64,000 nucleotides of DNA from Bacteroidales bacterium. GTDB taxonomy: Bacteria > Bacteroidota > Bacteroidia > Bacteroidales > UBA932. The first letter of the stretch is position 1, and each line of letters opens with the position of its first letter. The position numbers and the translations under genes were made by a program. The notes below the pieces were generated by a model. It searched no databases and had not been told where the DNA came from. It saw only the letters and a list, made by a program, of their open reading frames with translations. Of the stretch, positions 26,727 to 35,849 are shown piece after piece. The stretch covers positions 186,001 through 250,000 of the forward strand of contig JALCMW010000004.1 of assembly GCA_022648685.1 (NCBI GenBank). The letters are read 5' to 3'.

Positions 26727-27536
26727 CTAATCGAAATCTGGATTTACTATTATTCTACCGCAATGTTCACAGATAATCAATTTGTTGTCGGAAGCGATGT
26801 CTATAAGGCGCTGTGGAGTAATGGAACTGAAACAACCGCCGCAGGAATCCCCGTTGAAGACGGTAACGACAGCAAGATGATTATGGACACTTGCTCTTAT
26901 CCTGTCATATGCACTTAAAGTCCGCGCATCGATTTTCGAAGCGCAGGAATCCCTTTCTTTTTTGAGCTTCGTTTCTTCGGCCGAGGTAGATTCCACTATA
27001 GTGGCAAGTTCCTGCTTCTTTGCCTTGAGATCGTCATTGCGTACACCAAGCCTGTCTTTGATTTCATCAAGTTCGGCTTTTTTGTTGGAAATCTCCAACT
27101 TGATATCGTTTATGTTCTTTTCCGCTATCTGCCTGAGAAGTCCTTGATTCTCAATCTCTTTGTTGATCGAATCATATTCACGGCTATTGGCGATGTTCTC
27201 AAGCTGCTTCTGGTATTTCTCAAGCTGGGCATCACTTTCTACGATATTCTGCTTGTTGTCCGAAACCGATTTTGTAAATTGATCGATTACGGCGGACAAT
27301 TGTGACGATTTGGCTTTAAGATCGGCAATCTCCTCTTCCAGAGCCTCTACTTCAGAAGGAAGTTCGCCTCTGAGCTGGATTATTTTATCTATAGCAGTAT
27401 CTGCCTGCTGCAGAGCATAAAGAGTCTTAAGTTTATCTTTAACACTCAATTCGGAATCTGCGAAATTCTTTTGAAGCGATACGAAAGTCTCCCTCTGATC
27501 GATAGGAGTGTCGACTATCTTGATTTTCTTTGCCAT
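26727..27536 (-). CDS. Coiled-coil zinc-ribbon protein (zf-RING_7/CT398 type)
   Basis: A 269-residue soluble protein with a long antiparallel coiled coil (residues 35-195, rich in K, E, L and Q heptads such as LEKYQKQLENIANSREYDSINKEIE) and a C-terminal zinc ribbon, CGGCFSSITPQ...IICEHCGRIIV, with four Cys. This is the layout of the CT398/CdsZ-like family. A chaperone or secretion-linked role is known for some members but is not shown here. The ORF sits 5 bases before dnaB and 6 bases after the Nif3-like gene. Confidence 0.9.
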   Translation of the reverse strand: MAKKIKIVDTPIDQRETFVSLQKNFADSELSVKDKLKTLYALQQADTAIDKIIQLRGELPSEVEALEEEIADLKAKSSQLSAVIDQFTKSVSDNKQNIVESDAQLEKYQKQLENIANSREYDSINKEIENQGLLRQIAEKNINDIKLEISNKKAELDEIKDRLGVRNDDLKAKKQELATIVESTSAEETKLKKERDSCASKIDARTLSAYDRIRASVHNHLAVVTVFNGDSCGGCFSSITPQRLIDIASDNKLIICEHCGRIIVNPDFD

Positions 27537-27542
27537 ACTTAT

Positions 27543-28322
27543 TTATAAATAATATACCGGATTACTTTTATCAATATTTTCACTTATGCGAACTGCAAAG
27601 TTAGGAAATTTTTTCTTTAACAATGAAAATAAAATAAATACTATCTCCTTTTCACTTTCAAAATGCCCGATGTCCATAAGCATAAAATTATCAGGAGTGA
27701 AAAACCGATGATATGAAATGTCGCCGCAAAGATACAGTTGTGCTCCGGCATCGATAGCCGAAGAAATAAGGGAAGAACCAGAACCGCCGCACATGGCGAC
27801 TTTCTTTATAGGACAGTCCAGCGGTTTGGAAGTCCTGACCAGTTTCAGACCGAATCTGTTTTTGACTATGGCCGTGGCTTCCCGGCAAGACACAGCATCG
27901 GGAAACTCCCCCAAAGCTCCGAGACCAGAGTCCTCGCTTTCCGGTTCGAGTATACGGATATTCTCAAGGCCGAGTTTCCTCGCCATGGCACCGCTGACAC
28001 CGCCGATTACCTTGTCCGCCGTAGTATGAGCGGCATAAACCGCAATTCCGGCCGAGATGGCTTTCATAACAGCCAACCCTGTAGGATCCTCAGGCGTTAT
28101 CTTCTTCAAGGAATTGAAAATCAGGGGATGATGAGTTACTATCATATCAGCGCCCGTTCTGACAGCCTCATCGACAAGCGCCGGAGTGCAGTCAAAACCC
28201 AAAAGCACTGAAGTGACGTCCGATTCCGGACTCCCTATACACAAGCCACTGTTATCCCACTCTTCCTGAATGGAAAGAGGGGCGAACGACTCTATTGCAT
28301 CAGCTATTTGCCGTACTTTCAT
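27543..28322 (-). CDS. Nif3-like dinuclear metal-centre protein
   Basis: The 259-residue protein matches the Nif3/YbgI family: FAPLSIQEEWDNSGLCIGS, the metal-binding DMIVTHHPLIFNSLKKI, VYAAHTTADKVIGGVSGAMARKLGL and a C-terminal DIGHFESEKEIVFILFSLLKKKFP with the second His and Glu ligands. Family members form hexamers with a two-metal site; a GTP cyclohydrolase or hydrolase role is debated. The compact length lacks the inserted PII-like domain found in longer members. Its start overlaps the MerR stop by 4 bases. Confidence 0.93.
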   Translation of the reverse strand: MKVRQIADAIESFAPLSIQEEWDNSGLCIGSPESDVTSVLLGFDCTPALVDEAVRTGADMIVTHHPLIFNSLKKITPEDPTGLAVMKAISAGIAVYAAHTTADKVIGGVSGAMARKLGLENIRILEPESEDSGLGALGEFPDAVSCREATAIVKNRFGLKLVRTSKPLDCPIKKVAMCGGSGSSLISSAIDAGAQLYLCGDISYHRFFTPDNFMLMDIGHFESEKEIVFILFSLLKKKFPNFAVRISENIDKSNPVYYL

Positions 28323-28636
28323 AGACCTTTCTTGACATCGTCAAGCTGGCTGCGGATTTCCTTCAGACTGTCAAGAACCTTTACACGATTTTTAACTTTC
28401 TTCCTGGATTCGGCCAGTTCCTTTGCAGCCCCGGCCAACGACATCCCGTCCGTTTTGACAAGAACGTGAATCTGTTTCAGTGTTTCCACATCCTCTTTTG
28501 TGAAAAGGCGGTTGCCTTTTCCATTCCTTTGAGGTTTTACGAATTTAGAGAAAGTATTGGACCAGAACCTTACGAGAGAATTGCTCTCACCCAAGATACC
28601 TGCCACCTCACTCATTGAATAAAGAAATTTTTCCAT
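28319..28636 (-). CDS. MerR-family transcriptional regulator
   Basis: A 105-residue regulator with a MerR helix-turn-helix (YSMSEVAGILGESNSLVRFWSNTF, then RNGKGNRLFTKEDVETLKQIH) and a short coiled tail. It lacks an effector domain and metal cysteines. Bacteroidales carry this short form between M23 peptidase and Nif3 genes. It is probably a housekeeping or nucleoid-type regulator; the targets are unknown. It starts 4 bases after the M23 gene ends. Confidence 0.88.
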   Translation of the reverse strand: MEKFLYSMSEVAGILGESNSLVRFWSNTFSKFVKPQRNGKGNRLFTKEDVETLKQIHVLVKTDGMSLAGAAKELAESRKKVKNRVKVLDSLKEIRSQLDDVKKGL

Positions 28637-28640
28637 AATT

Positions 28641-29591
28641 TTAATCCATTGATTGTCCTGTACTTACTGACATATACATCATATTGGCATATTCATCGGG
28701 AGTTACCGAAGCGAAAAAATAATCCACCGGATCCCGGTATTTGCCATCCTTGAGAACTTCATAATGCAAATGCGGGGCGAATGATTTTCCAGACATACCT
28801 ACTTCACCGATTTCCGCGCCTTTCTTCACAGTTCTTCCTTTGACGACATCTATATTCTGGAGATGGGCATACCTTGTAACATATCCGCCTCCGTGATTAA
28901 TCTCGACTTCGTTACCCAAGCCTTTGGCCGAATGAATTACGGAAGAGACGATTCCGTCTCCTGCCGCAAAGACCGGTTCCCCCTGCTGGGCAATCAAGTC
29001 GATTCCGTTATGCTGAGCCATAACTTTGTAAAAAGGATTTATCTTCTGCCCGATTGAAGCACCGGTCTGCGCATAAGTAATATTTTTAAGAGGAAGACTC
29101 AACGGCGGTAGAATATAAGATTTTTTTTTCGTTTCGGAAAAAATTTTAAGAAAATTTTCATTAACCGTCTCCGCCTTCCGTTCCAAAACTGCGACTTTCT
29201 TTTCGGAATAAGCCACTATATCCTTGTCCGGGACCGAATCCTCATAAGAAATGAAATCCGAGGAATCAATGGGATCCACCACAGGAGCCCCCGTGTGGAA
29301 AAGATCTCTGTAAATTTTATCATCTTTCACCCGGAGACCGGAAACAACATCATTGAGAAGTCTTTCTTTCTTTACCATCTCCGGATATAATTTCGAATAC
29401 ATACGGTTTTCACGCCTGAGTTCCCTCTCCGTATCCGTACTGAAGAAAAAAGAAAAAATAAAATAAAAAAAAACGGCAAGTGAAGCTGTTGCAATAAAAT
29501 ATTTCAAAAAAGTAAGTACAACCTTACGAACCGAAAGGGTTACCTTACGGAACTTGAAATTATTCTTGTCAAAAACATACAGTTTGCGCAT
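28641..29591 (-). CDS. M23-family peptidoglycan endopeptidase
   Basis: A 316-residue protein with one N-terminal membrane anchor (FLKYFIATASLAVFFYFIFSFFF), a periplasmic coiled section and a LytM/M23 domain. The zinc ligands are present: HNGIDL (His and Asp) and PHLHYEVL (HxH). It should cut peptide cross-links in peptidoglycan during growth. It is a paralogue of the next gene upstream, with a shared N-terminal style, and is separated from it by 21 bases. Poly-A runs around residue 140 reflect local AT-richness only. Confidence 0.93.
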   Translation of the reverse strand: MRKLYVFDKNNFKFRKVTLSVRKVVLTFLKYFIATASLAVFFYFIFSFFFSTDTERELRRENRMYSKLYPEMVKKERLLNDVVSGLRVKDDKIYRDLFHTGAPVVDPIDSSDFISYEDSVPDKDIVAYSEKKVAVLERKAETVNENFLKIFSETKKKSYILPPLSLPLKNITYAQTGASIGQKINPFYKVMAQHNGIDLIAQQGEPVFAAGDGIVSSVIHSAKGLGNEVEINHGGGYVTRYAHLQNIDVVKGRTVKKGAEIGEVGMSGKSFAPHLHYEVLKDGKYRDPVDYFFASVTPDEYANMMYMSVSTGQSMD

Positions 29592-29612
29592 GACGGGTCT
29601 TTTTCTTCTTGG

Positions 29613-30623
29613 TTAGCGTCTCATACGACGTGAAGGCCTGGTAAGAATGGCCTCGGATTCATTTTCCCTCTTTTTTACCATCAGGGAATACTCTTTGTCG
29701 GACATGGATAAATCGAAATAATTCACAGGATTCACACAATGTCCCCTGTAAATTACTTCATAATGCAGATGAGGTCCGGTAGACCTCCCGGAATTGCCCG
29801 TTTCGCCTATGCAGTCTCCGCGCTTGATTTTCATACCATCTGAAACATTGATCAGTTTCATATGCGCATATCTGGTTTCATATCCGAAACCGTGATCGAT
29901 AAGGACGGAATTGCCATATCCGAAGAAATCATAGCTGACCTTCTCGACTACACCGTCACCGGTAGCATAAACGGGATTGCCTGTATGACAGGCAAAATCC
30001 TGTCCGGTATGCATTTTCACTCTCCCAGTAAAAGGATCCGATCTGAAACCGAATCCGCTGGAAAGCCTGTACAGCCGGTGGTCCGGATTAATAGGCGGAA
30101 TGGCAGGGATACATGAAGCCATGTCCCCGGCTTTTCTGGCCATGGTCATGACTTCGTCGAAAGACTTGCTCTGGACATATGTTTTCTTTGTAAGGATATC
30201 CAGTCGGACGGTTGTCTTTTTGAGCTGGCTGTTATTGTCGAGGACATCCAGATAAGCATATCTGTTCACACCGCCGAAACCGGCGTTACGTACGGCGGAA
30301 GGAATTTCATTCATACCGAAAACCAATCTGTAGATATCATCATCCCTCATCTCCAGAGAAGAAAGAACGGCATCGTACTTGTCCAGCTTCCTGTTCATGA
30401 GATCAATCTTGGAAGACCATTTGGCATTCTGCATCTTCAGGAGAGCCGTTTTCGGCAATTCAAGGCCTAATACGGAAGTGAAAAGCCAGAAATACAAGAA
30501 ACCCAGTCCCGCGCCTGCAGCCAGAACCGAGAACCACTTGAGAACCCTGGATTTCGCAGAAACCTCTTTGATCTCATACATAAGTGTCTCCGGGTTCAGA
30601 ATGTATTTTTTGAAACTCGACAT
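29613..30623 (-). CDS. M23-family peptidoglycan endopeptidase (operon head)
   Basis: The 336-residue protein shares the layout of its neighbour: a short cytosolic start (KYILNPETLMYEIKEV, conserved in this Bacteroidota family and the reason for choosing this ATG), one membrane helix (WFSVLAAGAGLGFLYFWLFT), a coiled segment and an M23 domain with HTGQDF and PHLHYEVI zinc ligands. It ends in a basic tail (TRPSRRMRR). It is the first gene of the long train that runs to rnfA. A TATATTTG -7 box ends only 5 bases before the ATG. Confidence 0.93.
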   Translation of the reverse strand: MSSFKKYILNPETLMYEIKEVSAKSRVLKWFSVLAAGAGLGFLYFWLFTSVLGLELPKTALLKMQNAKWSSKIDLMNRKLDKYDAVLSSLEMRDDDIYRLVFGMNEIPSAVRNAGFGGVNRYAYLDVLDNNSQLKKTTVRLDILTKKTYVQSKSFDEVMTMARKAGDMASCIPAIPPINPDHRLYRLSSGFGFRSDPFTGRVKMHTGQDFACHTGNPVYATGDGVVEKVSYDFFGYGNSVLIDHGFGYETRYAHMKLINVSDGMKIKRGDCIGETGNSGRSTGPHLHYEVIYRGHCVNPVNYFDLSMSDKEYSLMVKKRENESEAILTRPSRRMRR

Positions 30624-30633
30624 TTGCGCAAAT
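30622..30633. promoter_or_regulatory. 12-base perfect palindrome over the M23 start codon and -7 box
   Basis: ATTTGCGCAAAT is perfectly self-complementary and covers both the M23 start codon and the last bases of its -7 box. Such a site could be a protein operator. It could also arise by chance where a start codon and a -7 box meet. Confidence 0.35.
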
Positions 30634-30636
30634 ATA
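30629..30636 (-). promoter_or_regulatory. -7 box of the M23-to-Rnf gene train
   Basis: On the minus strand it reads TATATTTG, identical to the tRNA promoters in this window. It ends 5 bases before the ATG at 30623, so transcription would start at the start codon. Confidence 0.55.
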
Positions 30637-30658
30637 CTCTTTTTTGAGAAAAATATTA

Positions 30659-30666
30659 TAATTTTG
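30659..30666 (+). promoter_or_regulatory. -7 box of alaS
   Basis: TAATTTTG matches TAnnTTTG, 65 bases before the preferred alaS start at 30732. It is divergent from the M23 promoter. The initiation point would be near 30673, before the ATG at 30696 as well. Confidence 0.45.
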
Positions 30667-30731
30667 CTTCTTCAATACATAAAGGCATTCAAAGAATGAA
30701 AATTTTATGCCAAACAAATCCTTCAAAAGAT

Positions 30732-33350
30732 ATGACATCTAAAGAGATAAGAAAGACATTCCTTGATTTTTTCGCTTCAAAGCATCATATGATAGTACCT
30801 TCCGCCCCGATGGTAGTTAAAAACGATCCTACGCTGATGTTCACGAATGCAGGAATGAATCAATTCAAAGATATATTCCTCGGAAACACGGTACCTAAGA
30901 CGAAAAGGGCGACCGACTCACAGAAATGCCTGAGAGTAAGCGGAAAGCACAACGACCTCGAAGAAGTCGGGCATGATTCGTACCATCATACCATGTTCGA
31001 AATGCTCGGTAACTGGAGTTTCGGGGATTATTTCAAGACCGAAGCCATAGACTGGGCCTGGGAACTTCTCACCGATGTCTACAAAATAGACAAGGAAAGA
31101 TTATATGCCACGGTGTTCAAAGGAGACGAGAAAGATGGGACCGGTCCCGATGAAGAAGCAAAACAGACATGGCTAAAACACCTGCCGGCCGAACGGATTC
31201 TTCCCGGCGACAAACACGATAATTTCTGGGAAATGGGAGATACGGGCCCGTGCGGTCCTTGCAGCGAGATCCACATCGACCTTAGGGATGACACCGAGAG
31301 GTCGGCCATCCCGGGAAAAGACCTTGTCAATAAAAGCAATCCACTTGTAATAGAGATATGGAATCTGGTATTCATGCAGTACAACAGGAAAGCCGACGGG
31401 TCGCTGGAACCGCTTCCTGCACGCAATATCGATACGGGAATGGGCTTCGAAAGACTTTGCATGGTACTACAGGGCAAAAAAAGCAATTACGACACGGATG
31501 TCTTTTCAGGAATAATACACAAAATAGAAGAACTCAGCGGACATAAATATCACGAAAGTGAGAAAACCGACATAGCTATGAAAGTCATCGCCGATCATAT
31601 AAGGGCGATAACGTTTTCGATAGCGGACGGACAACTGCCTTCAAATGTAAAGGCAGGATATGTCATAAGAAGAATTCTCAGGAGAGCCGTCCGCTACGGT
31701 TACACTTTCCTCGGCTTCAACGAACCTTTTCTCTGCAGGCTTGCAAGCCAGGTCGCAGACGACATGGGCGACGCATATCCGGAAATAAGGAAGCAGTTGA
31801 AATTGATAGAGAATGTCATCCGCGAAGAAGAAATGGCATTTCTCAGGACCCTTGACAGGGGTATAAAGATGCTTGACGACCAGATGAGGAAATCCGTGAA
31901 GCTGAAGACCATAAGCGGTACTGATGCTTTCCTGCTTTACGATACTTACGGTTTCCCTATCGATCTTACGGAATTGATAGCCTCGGAAAACGGCTTTTCC
32001 GTCGATATGGAAGGCTTCGGAAGGGAGCTTGACAAACAAAAGGAAAGAGCCCGCAACGCAACTTCAAATGAATTCGGAGACTGGACGGAATACCATAACG
32101 CGGAAGAAGAGATTTTCATGGGATATGATTACACGGATCTTGACGGCGTCCATCTGCTGAAACAGCGCACTGTAAAATCAAAGAACAAGACAATGTTCCA
32201 GTTGGTATTCGACCGTACTCCTTTCTATGCCGAAATGGGAGGGCAAATCGGAGACACCGGATATATCATTTCCGAAAACGGAGAAAAGACAGCGATACTA
32301 GACACCATAAAAGAGAATAATCTTACGATTCATGTGGCGGAAAAGATTCCTTCCGACTGTTCGGGGACATTCTCATTGCATGTTGACGCCGCAAGAAGAA
32401 CGGCCATAACAAACAACCATACGGCTACGCATTTGCTGGATAATGCACTCCGCTCAATTCTTGGAAAGCATGTGGAACAGAAAGGTTCATATGTAGGCCC
32501 TGATTATTTCCGCTTCGATTTTTCACATTTTTCCAAAATGGCTGACAGCGAAATAGCAGAAGCCGAGAAAAAAGTAAATGCCCTGATAAGAGCCGATCTT
32601 CCGCTGGAAGAAAACAGATCTGCAACTATGGATGAAGCAAAAGCCATGGGGGCGATCGCCCTTTTCGGGGAAAAATACGGAGACAAGGTCAGAGTTGTGA
32701 AATTCGGAAATTCCATTGAACTTTGCGGGGGAACGCATACATCTTCCACCGGACATATAGGATTGTTCAAGATAGTGTCCGAAAGCGCGATAGCTGCTGG
32801 GGTCCGCCGTATAGAAGCTGTGACAGGAAATGCAGCGGAGAATTATATATCAGGGATGCAGGAGACGCTCAAAGAATCGAAAGAACTTCTGAACAATCCT
32901 GCGGATCTTGCCGCGGGAATAAAAAAGATAATGGAAGAGAATACGGATCTCAAGAAGAAACTAGAATCCGTGATTGCTGAGAAGACGGAAGATCTCGCCG
33001 TGAAAATGATTGGCGGAATACAAGAAACAAACGGAATGAAAATAATATCCTTTACGGATGAAGAAGATCCTTCCATGGTGAAGAATGCAGCTGCCATCGT
33101 CAGGAAAAAGGCAAAAGGATGTATTATCGCAGGGGCTTTCATTTACAATGACAAGCCGAATCTCGTTCTGATGTACCCGGAAGAAATGGTAGCCGCAGGA
33201 CGGAATGCAGGCAAAGACATAAGGGAAGCGGCAAAACTCATCCAGGGAGGAGGAGGAGGACAGCCAGGGCTGGCTTCCGCAGGAGGAAAGAATGCCCAAG
33301 GGCTCGGACAGGCACTTGAAGATATGATATGCCGGGCTGCGGGCAAATAG
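30732..33350 (+). CDS. alaS: Alanine--tRNA ligase
   Basis: The track begins at 30696, but the family start is MTSKEIRKTFLDFFASK at 30732, giving 872 residues, the usual size. Catalytic core motifs are present: FTNAGMNQFKDIFLG, KHNDLEEVGHDSYHHTMFEMLGNWSFGDYFK and GPCGPCSEIHIDL. The editing domain has HTATHLLDNALR with the HxxxH zinc site, and ELCGGTHTSSTG supplies the remaining Cys and His ligands. The C-terminal oligomerisation domain ends IQGGGGGQPGLASAGGK. It charges tRNA-Ala. The 12-residue upstream extension has no family counterpart. Confidence 0.98.
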   Translation: MTSKEIRKTFLDFFASKHHMIVPSAPMVVKNDPTLMFTNAGMNQFKDIFLGNTVPKTKRATDSQKCLRVSGKHNDLEEVGHDSYHHTMFEMLGNWSFGDYFKTEAIDWAWELLTDVYKIDKERLYATVFKGDEKDGTGPDEEAKQTWLKHLPAERILPGDKHDNFWEMGDTGPCGPCSEIHIDLRDDTERSAIPGKDLVNKSNPLVIEIWNLVFMQYNRKADGSLEPLPARNIDTGMGFERLCMVLQGKKSNYDTDVFSGIIHKIEELSGHKYHESEKTDIAMKVIADHIRAITFSIADGQLPSNVKAGYVIRRILRRAVRYGYTFLGFNEPFLCRLASQVADDMGDAYPEIRKQLKLIENVIREEEMAFLRTLDRGIKMLDDQMRKSVKLKTISGTDAFLLYDTYGFPIDLTELIASENGFSVDMEGFGRELDKQKERARNATSNEFGDWTEYHNAEEEIFMGYDYTDLDGVHLLKQRTVKSKNKTMFQLVFDRTPFYAEMGGQIGDTGYIISENGEKTAILDTIKENNLTIHVAEKIPSDCSGTFSLHVDAARRTAITNNHTATHLLDNALRSILGKHVEQKGSYVGPDYFRFDFSHFSKMADSEIAEAEKKVNALIRADLPLEENRSATMDEAKAMGAIALFGEKYGDKVRVVKFGNSIELCGGTHTSSTGHIGLFKIVSESAIAAGVRRIEAVTGNAAENYISGMQETLKESKELLNNPADLAAGIKKIMEENTDLKKKLESVIAEKTEDLAVKMIGGIQETNGMKIISFTDEEDPSMVKNAAAIVRKKAKGCIIAGAFIYNDKPNLVLMYPEEMVAAGRNAGKDIREAAKLIQGGGGGQPGLASAGGKNAQGLGQALEDMICRAAGK

Positions 33351-33376
33351 CACCCTGCTGAAAACCGATTTTTAAG

Positions 33377-35848
33377 ATGAAGAAACTTGACAGATTCATA
33401 GTAACCTCATTCATAGGACCTTTCGTAGCGATCCTATTCGTGGTTATTTTTATTCTGATGATGCAGTTTCTGTGGGTATATATTGATGAACTGGTAGGAA
33501 AAGGCCTTGGGGTGAAAATCCTTGCCGAGTTTTTATTATGGGGTACTTGCACAATTCTGCCGCTGGCTTTGCCTTTATCCACATTGCTTGCAGGCATGAT
33601 GACGTTGGGCCAGATGGGTGAAAATAACGAATTGATCGCCCTGAAGGCTGCAGGAATTTCACTTACAAGAGTAATCACCCCGCTGATCATCATTTCGGGA
33701 TTAATAAGTATCGGGGCCTTCTTCACCTCCAATGATCTGGTACCTCTCGCCTATAATAAGATTTATACACTGAGGGATGATATCGGAAAGACCAAAGAAG
33801 AGATAAAGATTCCATCCGGAACTTTCTATGACGGCATAGAAGGGTATGTCCTCCGTGTGAAATCCAGGAATGAAAAAACCGGAATGCTATACGGCCTGAT
33901 GGTTTACGATCATTCGGATAATAAAGGAAACAACAACCTGACTCTCGCGGATTCCGGAATCATAAAAATGTCGAAAGCAAAAGATTATCTTACATTCAAA
34001 TTGTTCAAGGGATCCAACTATAAAGAAACTAACAGCTGGACTTACAGGGATACTTCCTTTCAATTGCAGAAAATCGATTTCGATAAACAGGCAATGGTGA
34101 TACCGTTGAAGAACTACGCTTTCAAGCAATCGGACACAGCCCGATTCGGAGACCAGGTAAAAGCCATGAACCTGACACAGCTGTTCCAGGGAAAAGATTC
34201 GCTGGAAAGGACACAGTCTGAATCACATAATAAATTCCTATCCGGAATATCGTATGAAGATTGCATCCTTTTCGGAAAACAGCTGGATTCCGCGGCGGTA
34301 AAAGATCCCGCGAAGAATTTCCATGACAAAAATTACCTCAAATGGAAAAACGATAATGAGAAAATAATGGCTTTCCAGAGAGCCGAAGCCAATGCCAACG
34401 AATTCAGCGGCAACCTGAATCAATTGAAGATGGAAACGTTCTCAAGCACGTACATACTGCGGAGGACAAAAGTGGAAATGCTGAGAAAATTCGCTCAGGC
34501 GCTTGCCTGCCTGATAATGTTTTTCATAGGCGCACCGTTGGGGGCCCTCATACGCAAAGGCGGTCTGGGAACGCCTGCGATAATTTCAGTATTGTTTTTT
34601 GTATTGTATTGGGTGATAGACATAACAGGGACTAAATTAGCCAGGGACGGGGCAGTTTCCGCAGCTCTGGGCGTATCGATTTCAACCCTTGTACTGTTCC
34701 CTACCGGCATGTTCCTCACATGGAAAGCGGTACACGACTCCACTTTCATGAATACGGACAATTTCGGGAATTGGTGGAAAAAACAAAAAAGCAGAATAAT
34801 GAGTATATTCAGAAAAACAAGAATAGTATATATGGGAACTCCGGAATTTGCCATAGCACCGCTGGATGCCCTAATGAAAAATAATTACAAGATAGTCGGA
34901 GTAGTCACAACCGCAGACAAACCGAGCGGCCGGGGTTTGAAGATGAACGAATGTCCGGTCAAGAAATATGCGGTGGAGCATGGAATTCCAGTACTGCAGC
35001 CGGAAAAACTTAAAGATCCGCAATTTCTGAAAAGCCTGAAAGACCTTAAAGCCGACATGTTCATAGTAGTAGCTTTCAGAATGCTTCCCGAAGAAGTATG
35101 GTCGATGCCGAAACTGGGGACTTTCAATCTGCATGCCGCACTGTTGCCGCAATACAGAGGAGCTGCGCCTATCAATTGGGCAATCATCAACGGAGAACAT
35201 CTGACAGGGGCGACCACATTCATGATTGACAAGGATATCGATACAGGAGGCATAATTCTGAGACAGGAACTTCGCATAAGCGACACGGATACTGCCGGCG
35301 ATATTCATGACAGACTTATGGAAATAGGAGCAGATCTCGTACTGCGTACTGCCGAAGGAATAATAGAAAAGAATGTGGAGACACGGATTCAAAGAAGTTT
35401 CATACAAGGGTCGGAAGTACTCATGCCGGCACCTAAGATCACGAAAGCCCTCTGCTTCATAGATTGGAACGATTCCGTTTCACGTATTTACAATCTCATA
35501 AGGGGACTCAGCCCGTCTCCAGGCGCTTATACCGAATTGACGGCGGAAGGAAAACAATCCATGCAAATGAAAATCTTCATGGCGGAGAAAATCTACGGAA
35601 ACGGGTATGAGGAGATGAAAAAAGCCTCCGGCAAAGAAACAGTGCATCCTGGCGATATAATCTCCGACGGAAAAACGTTCTTCGCATTTGCCGCTTCAGA
35701 CGGAGCATTATCGGTAAAGGACTTGCAGATTTCAGGGAAGAAAAGAATGGGAATAAAGAATTTCCTCGCAGGATTCAGGGATGCCGGGAAATATATGGCC
35801 GTACCCGGGACATCCAAATCCGAAATAGATAAAATAACAATGAAATAA
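33377..35848 (+). CDS. fmt: In-frame fusion of LptG/LptF-type permease and methionyl-tRNA formyltransferase
   Basis: One uninterrupted 823-residue ORF joins two unrelated enzymes. Residues 1-474 are a full YjgP/YjgQ (LptF/G) permease: four-plus hydrophobic helices, LPLALPLSTLLAGMMTLGQMGENNELIALKAAG and the second helix block FIGAPLGALIRKGGLG. Residues 475-823 are a complete Fmt: VYMGTPEFAIAPLDAL, FNLHAALLPQYRGAAPINWAI (Asn-His catalytic pair) and DKDIDTGGIIL (Asp). The joint falls after NWWKKQKSRI, where ATG at 34799 could start Fmt alone. A run A6-C-A6 lies just before it (34778-34790), and one inserted base would create GAATAATG, a stop overlapping the ATG. Cytosolic topology of the Lpt C-terminus allows a true fusion. 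Confidence 0.85.
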   Translation: MKKLDRFIVTSFIGPFVAILFVVIFILMMQFLWVYIDELVGKGLGVKILAEFLLWGTCTILPLALPLSTLLAGMMTLGQMGENNELIALKAAGISLTRVITPLIIISGLISIGAFFTSNDLVPLAYNKIYTLRDDIGKTKEEIKIPSGTFYDGIEGYVLRVKSRNEKTGMLYGLMVYDHSDNKGNNNLTLADSGIIKMSKAKDYLTFKLFKGSNYKETNSWTYRDTSFQLQKIDFDKQAMVIPLKNYAFKQSDTARFGDQVKAMNLTQLFQGKDSLERTQSESHNKFLSGISYEDCILFGKQLDSAAVKDPAKNFHDKNYLKWKNDNEKIMAFQRAEANANEFSGNLNQLKMETFSSTYILRRTKVEMLRKFAQALACLIMFFIGAPLGALIRKGGLGTPAIISVLFFVLYWVIDITGTKLARDGAVSAALGVSISTLVLFPTGMFLTWKAVHDSTFMNTDNFGNWWKKQKSRIMSIFRKTRIVYMGTPEFAIAPLDALMKNNYKIVGVVTTADKPSGRGLKMNECPVKKYAVEHGIPVLQPEKLKDPQFLKSLKDLKADMFIVVAFRMLPEEVWSMPKLGTFNLHAALLPQYRGAAPINWAIINGEHLTGATTFMIDKDIDTGGIILRQELRISDTDTAGDIHDRLMEIGADLVLRTAEGIIEKNVETRIQRSFIQGSEVLMPAPKITKALCFIDWNDSVSRIYNLIRGLSPSPGAYTELTAEGKQSMQMKIFMAEKIYGNGYEEMKKASGKETVHPGDIISDGKTFFAFAASDGALSVKDLQISGKKRMGIKNFLAGFRDAGKYMAVPGTSKSEIDKITMK

Positions 35849-35849
35849 A

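Noticed and set aside
30696-30731. Twelve-residue N-terminal extension of AlaS
   Set aside because: Alanyl-tRNA synthetases start at the equivalent of MTSKEIRKTFLDFF; the extension has no counterpart and that Met is only 12 codons later.
31641-32039. Antisense ORFs within alaS
   Set aside because: The composition is that of a reversed alaS frame, and no start signal was seen.
34799-35848. Annotating Fmt as a certain separate gene
   Set aside because: As written the sequence has no stop before ATG 34799; the separate-gene reading needs an inserted base, so I kept the fusion and reported the doubt.
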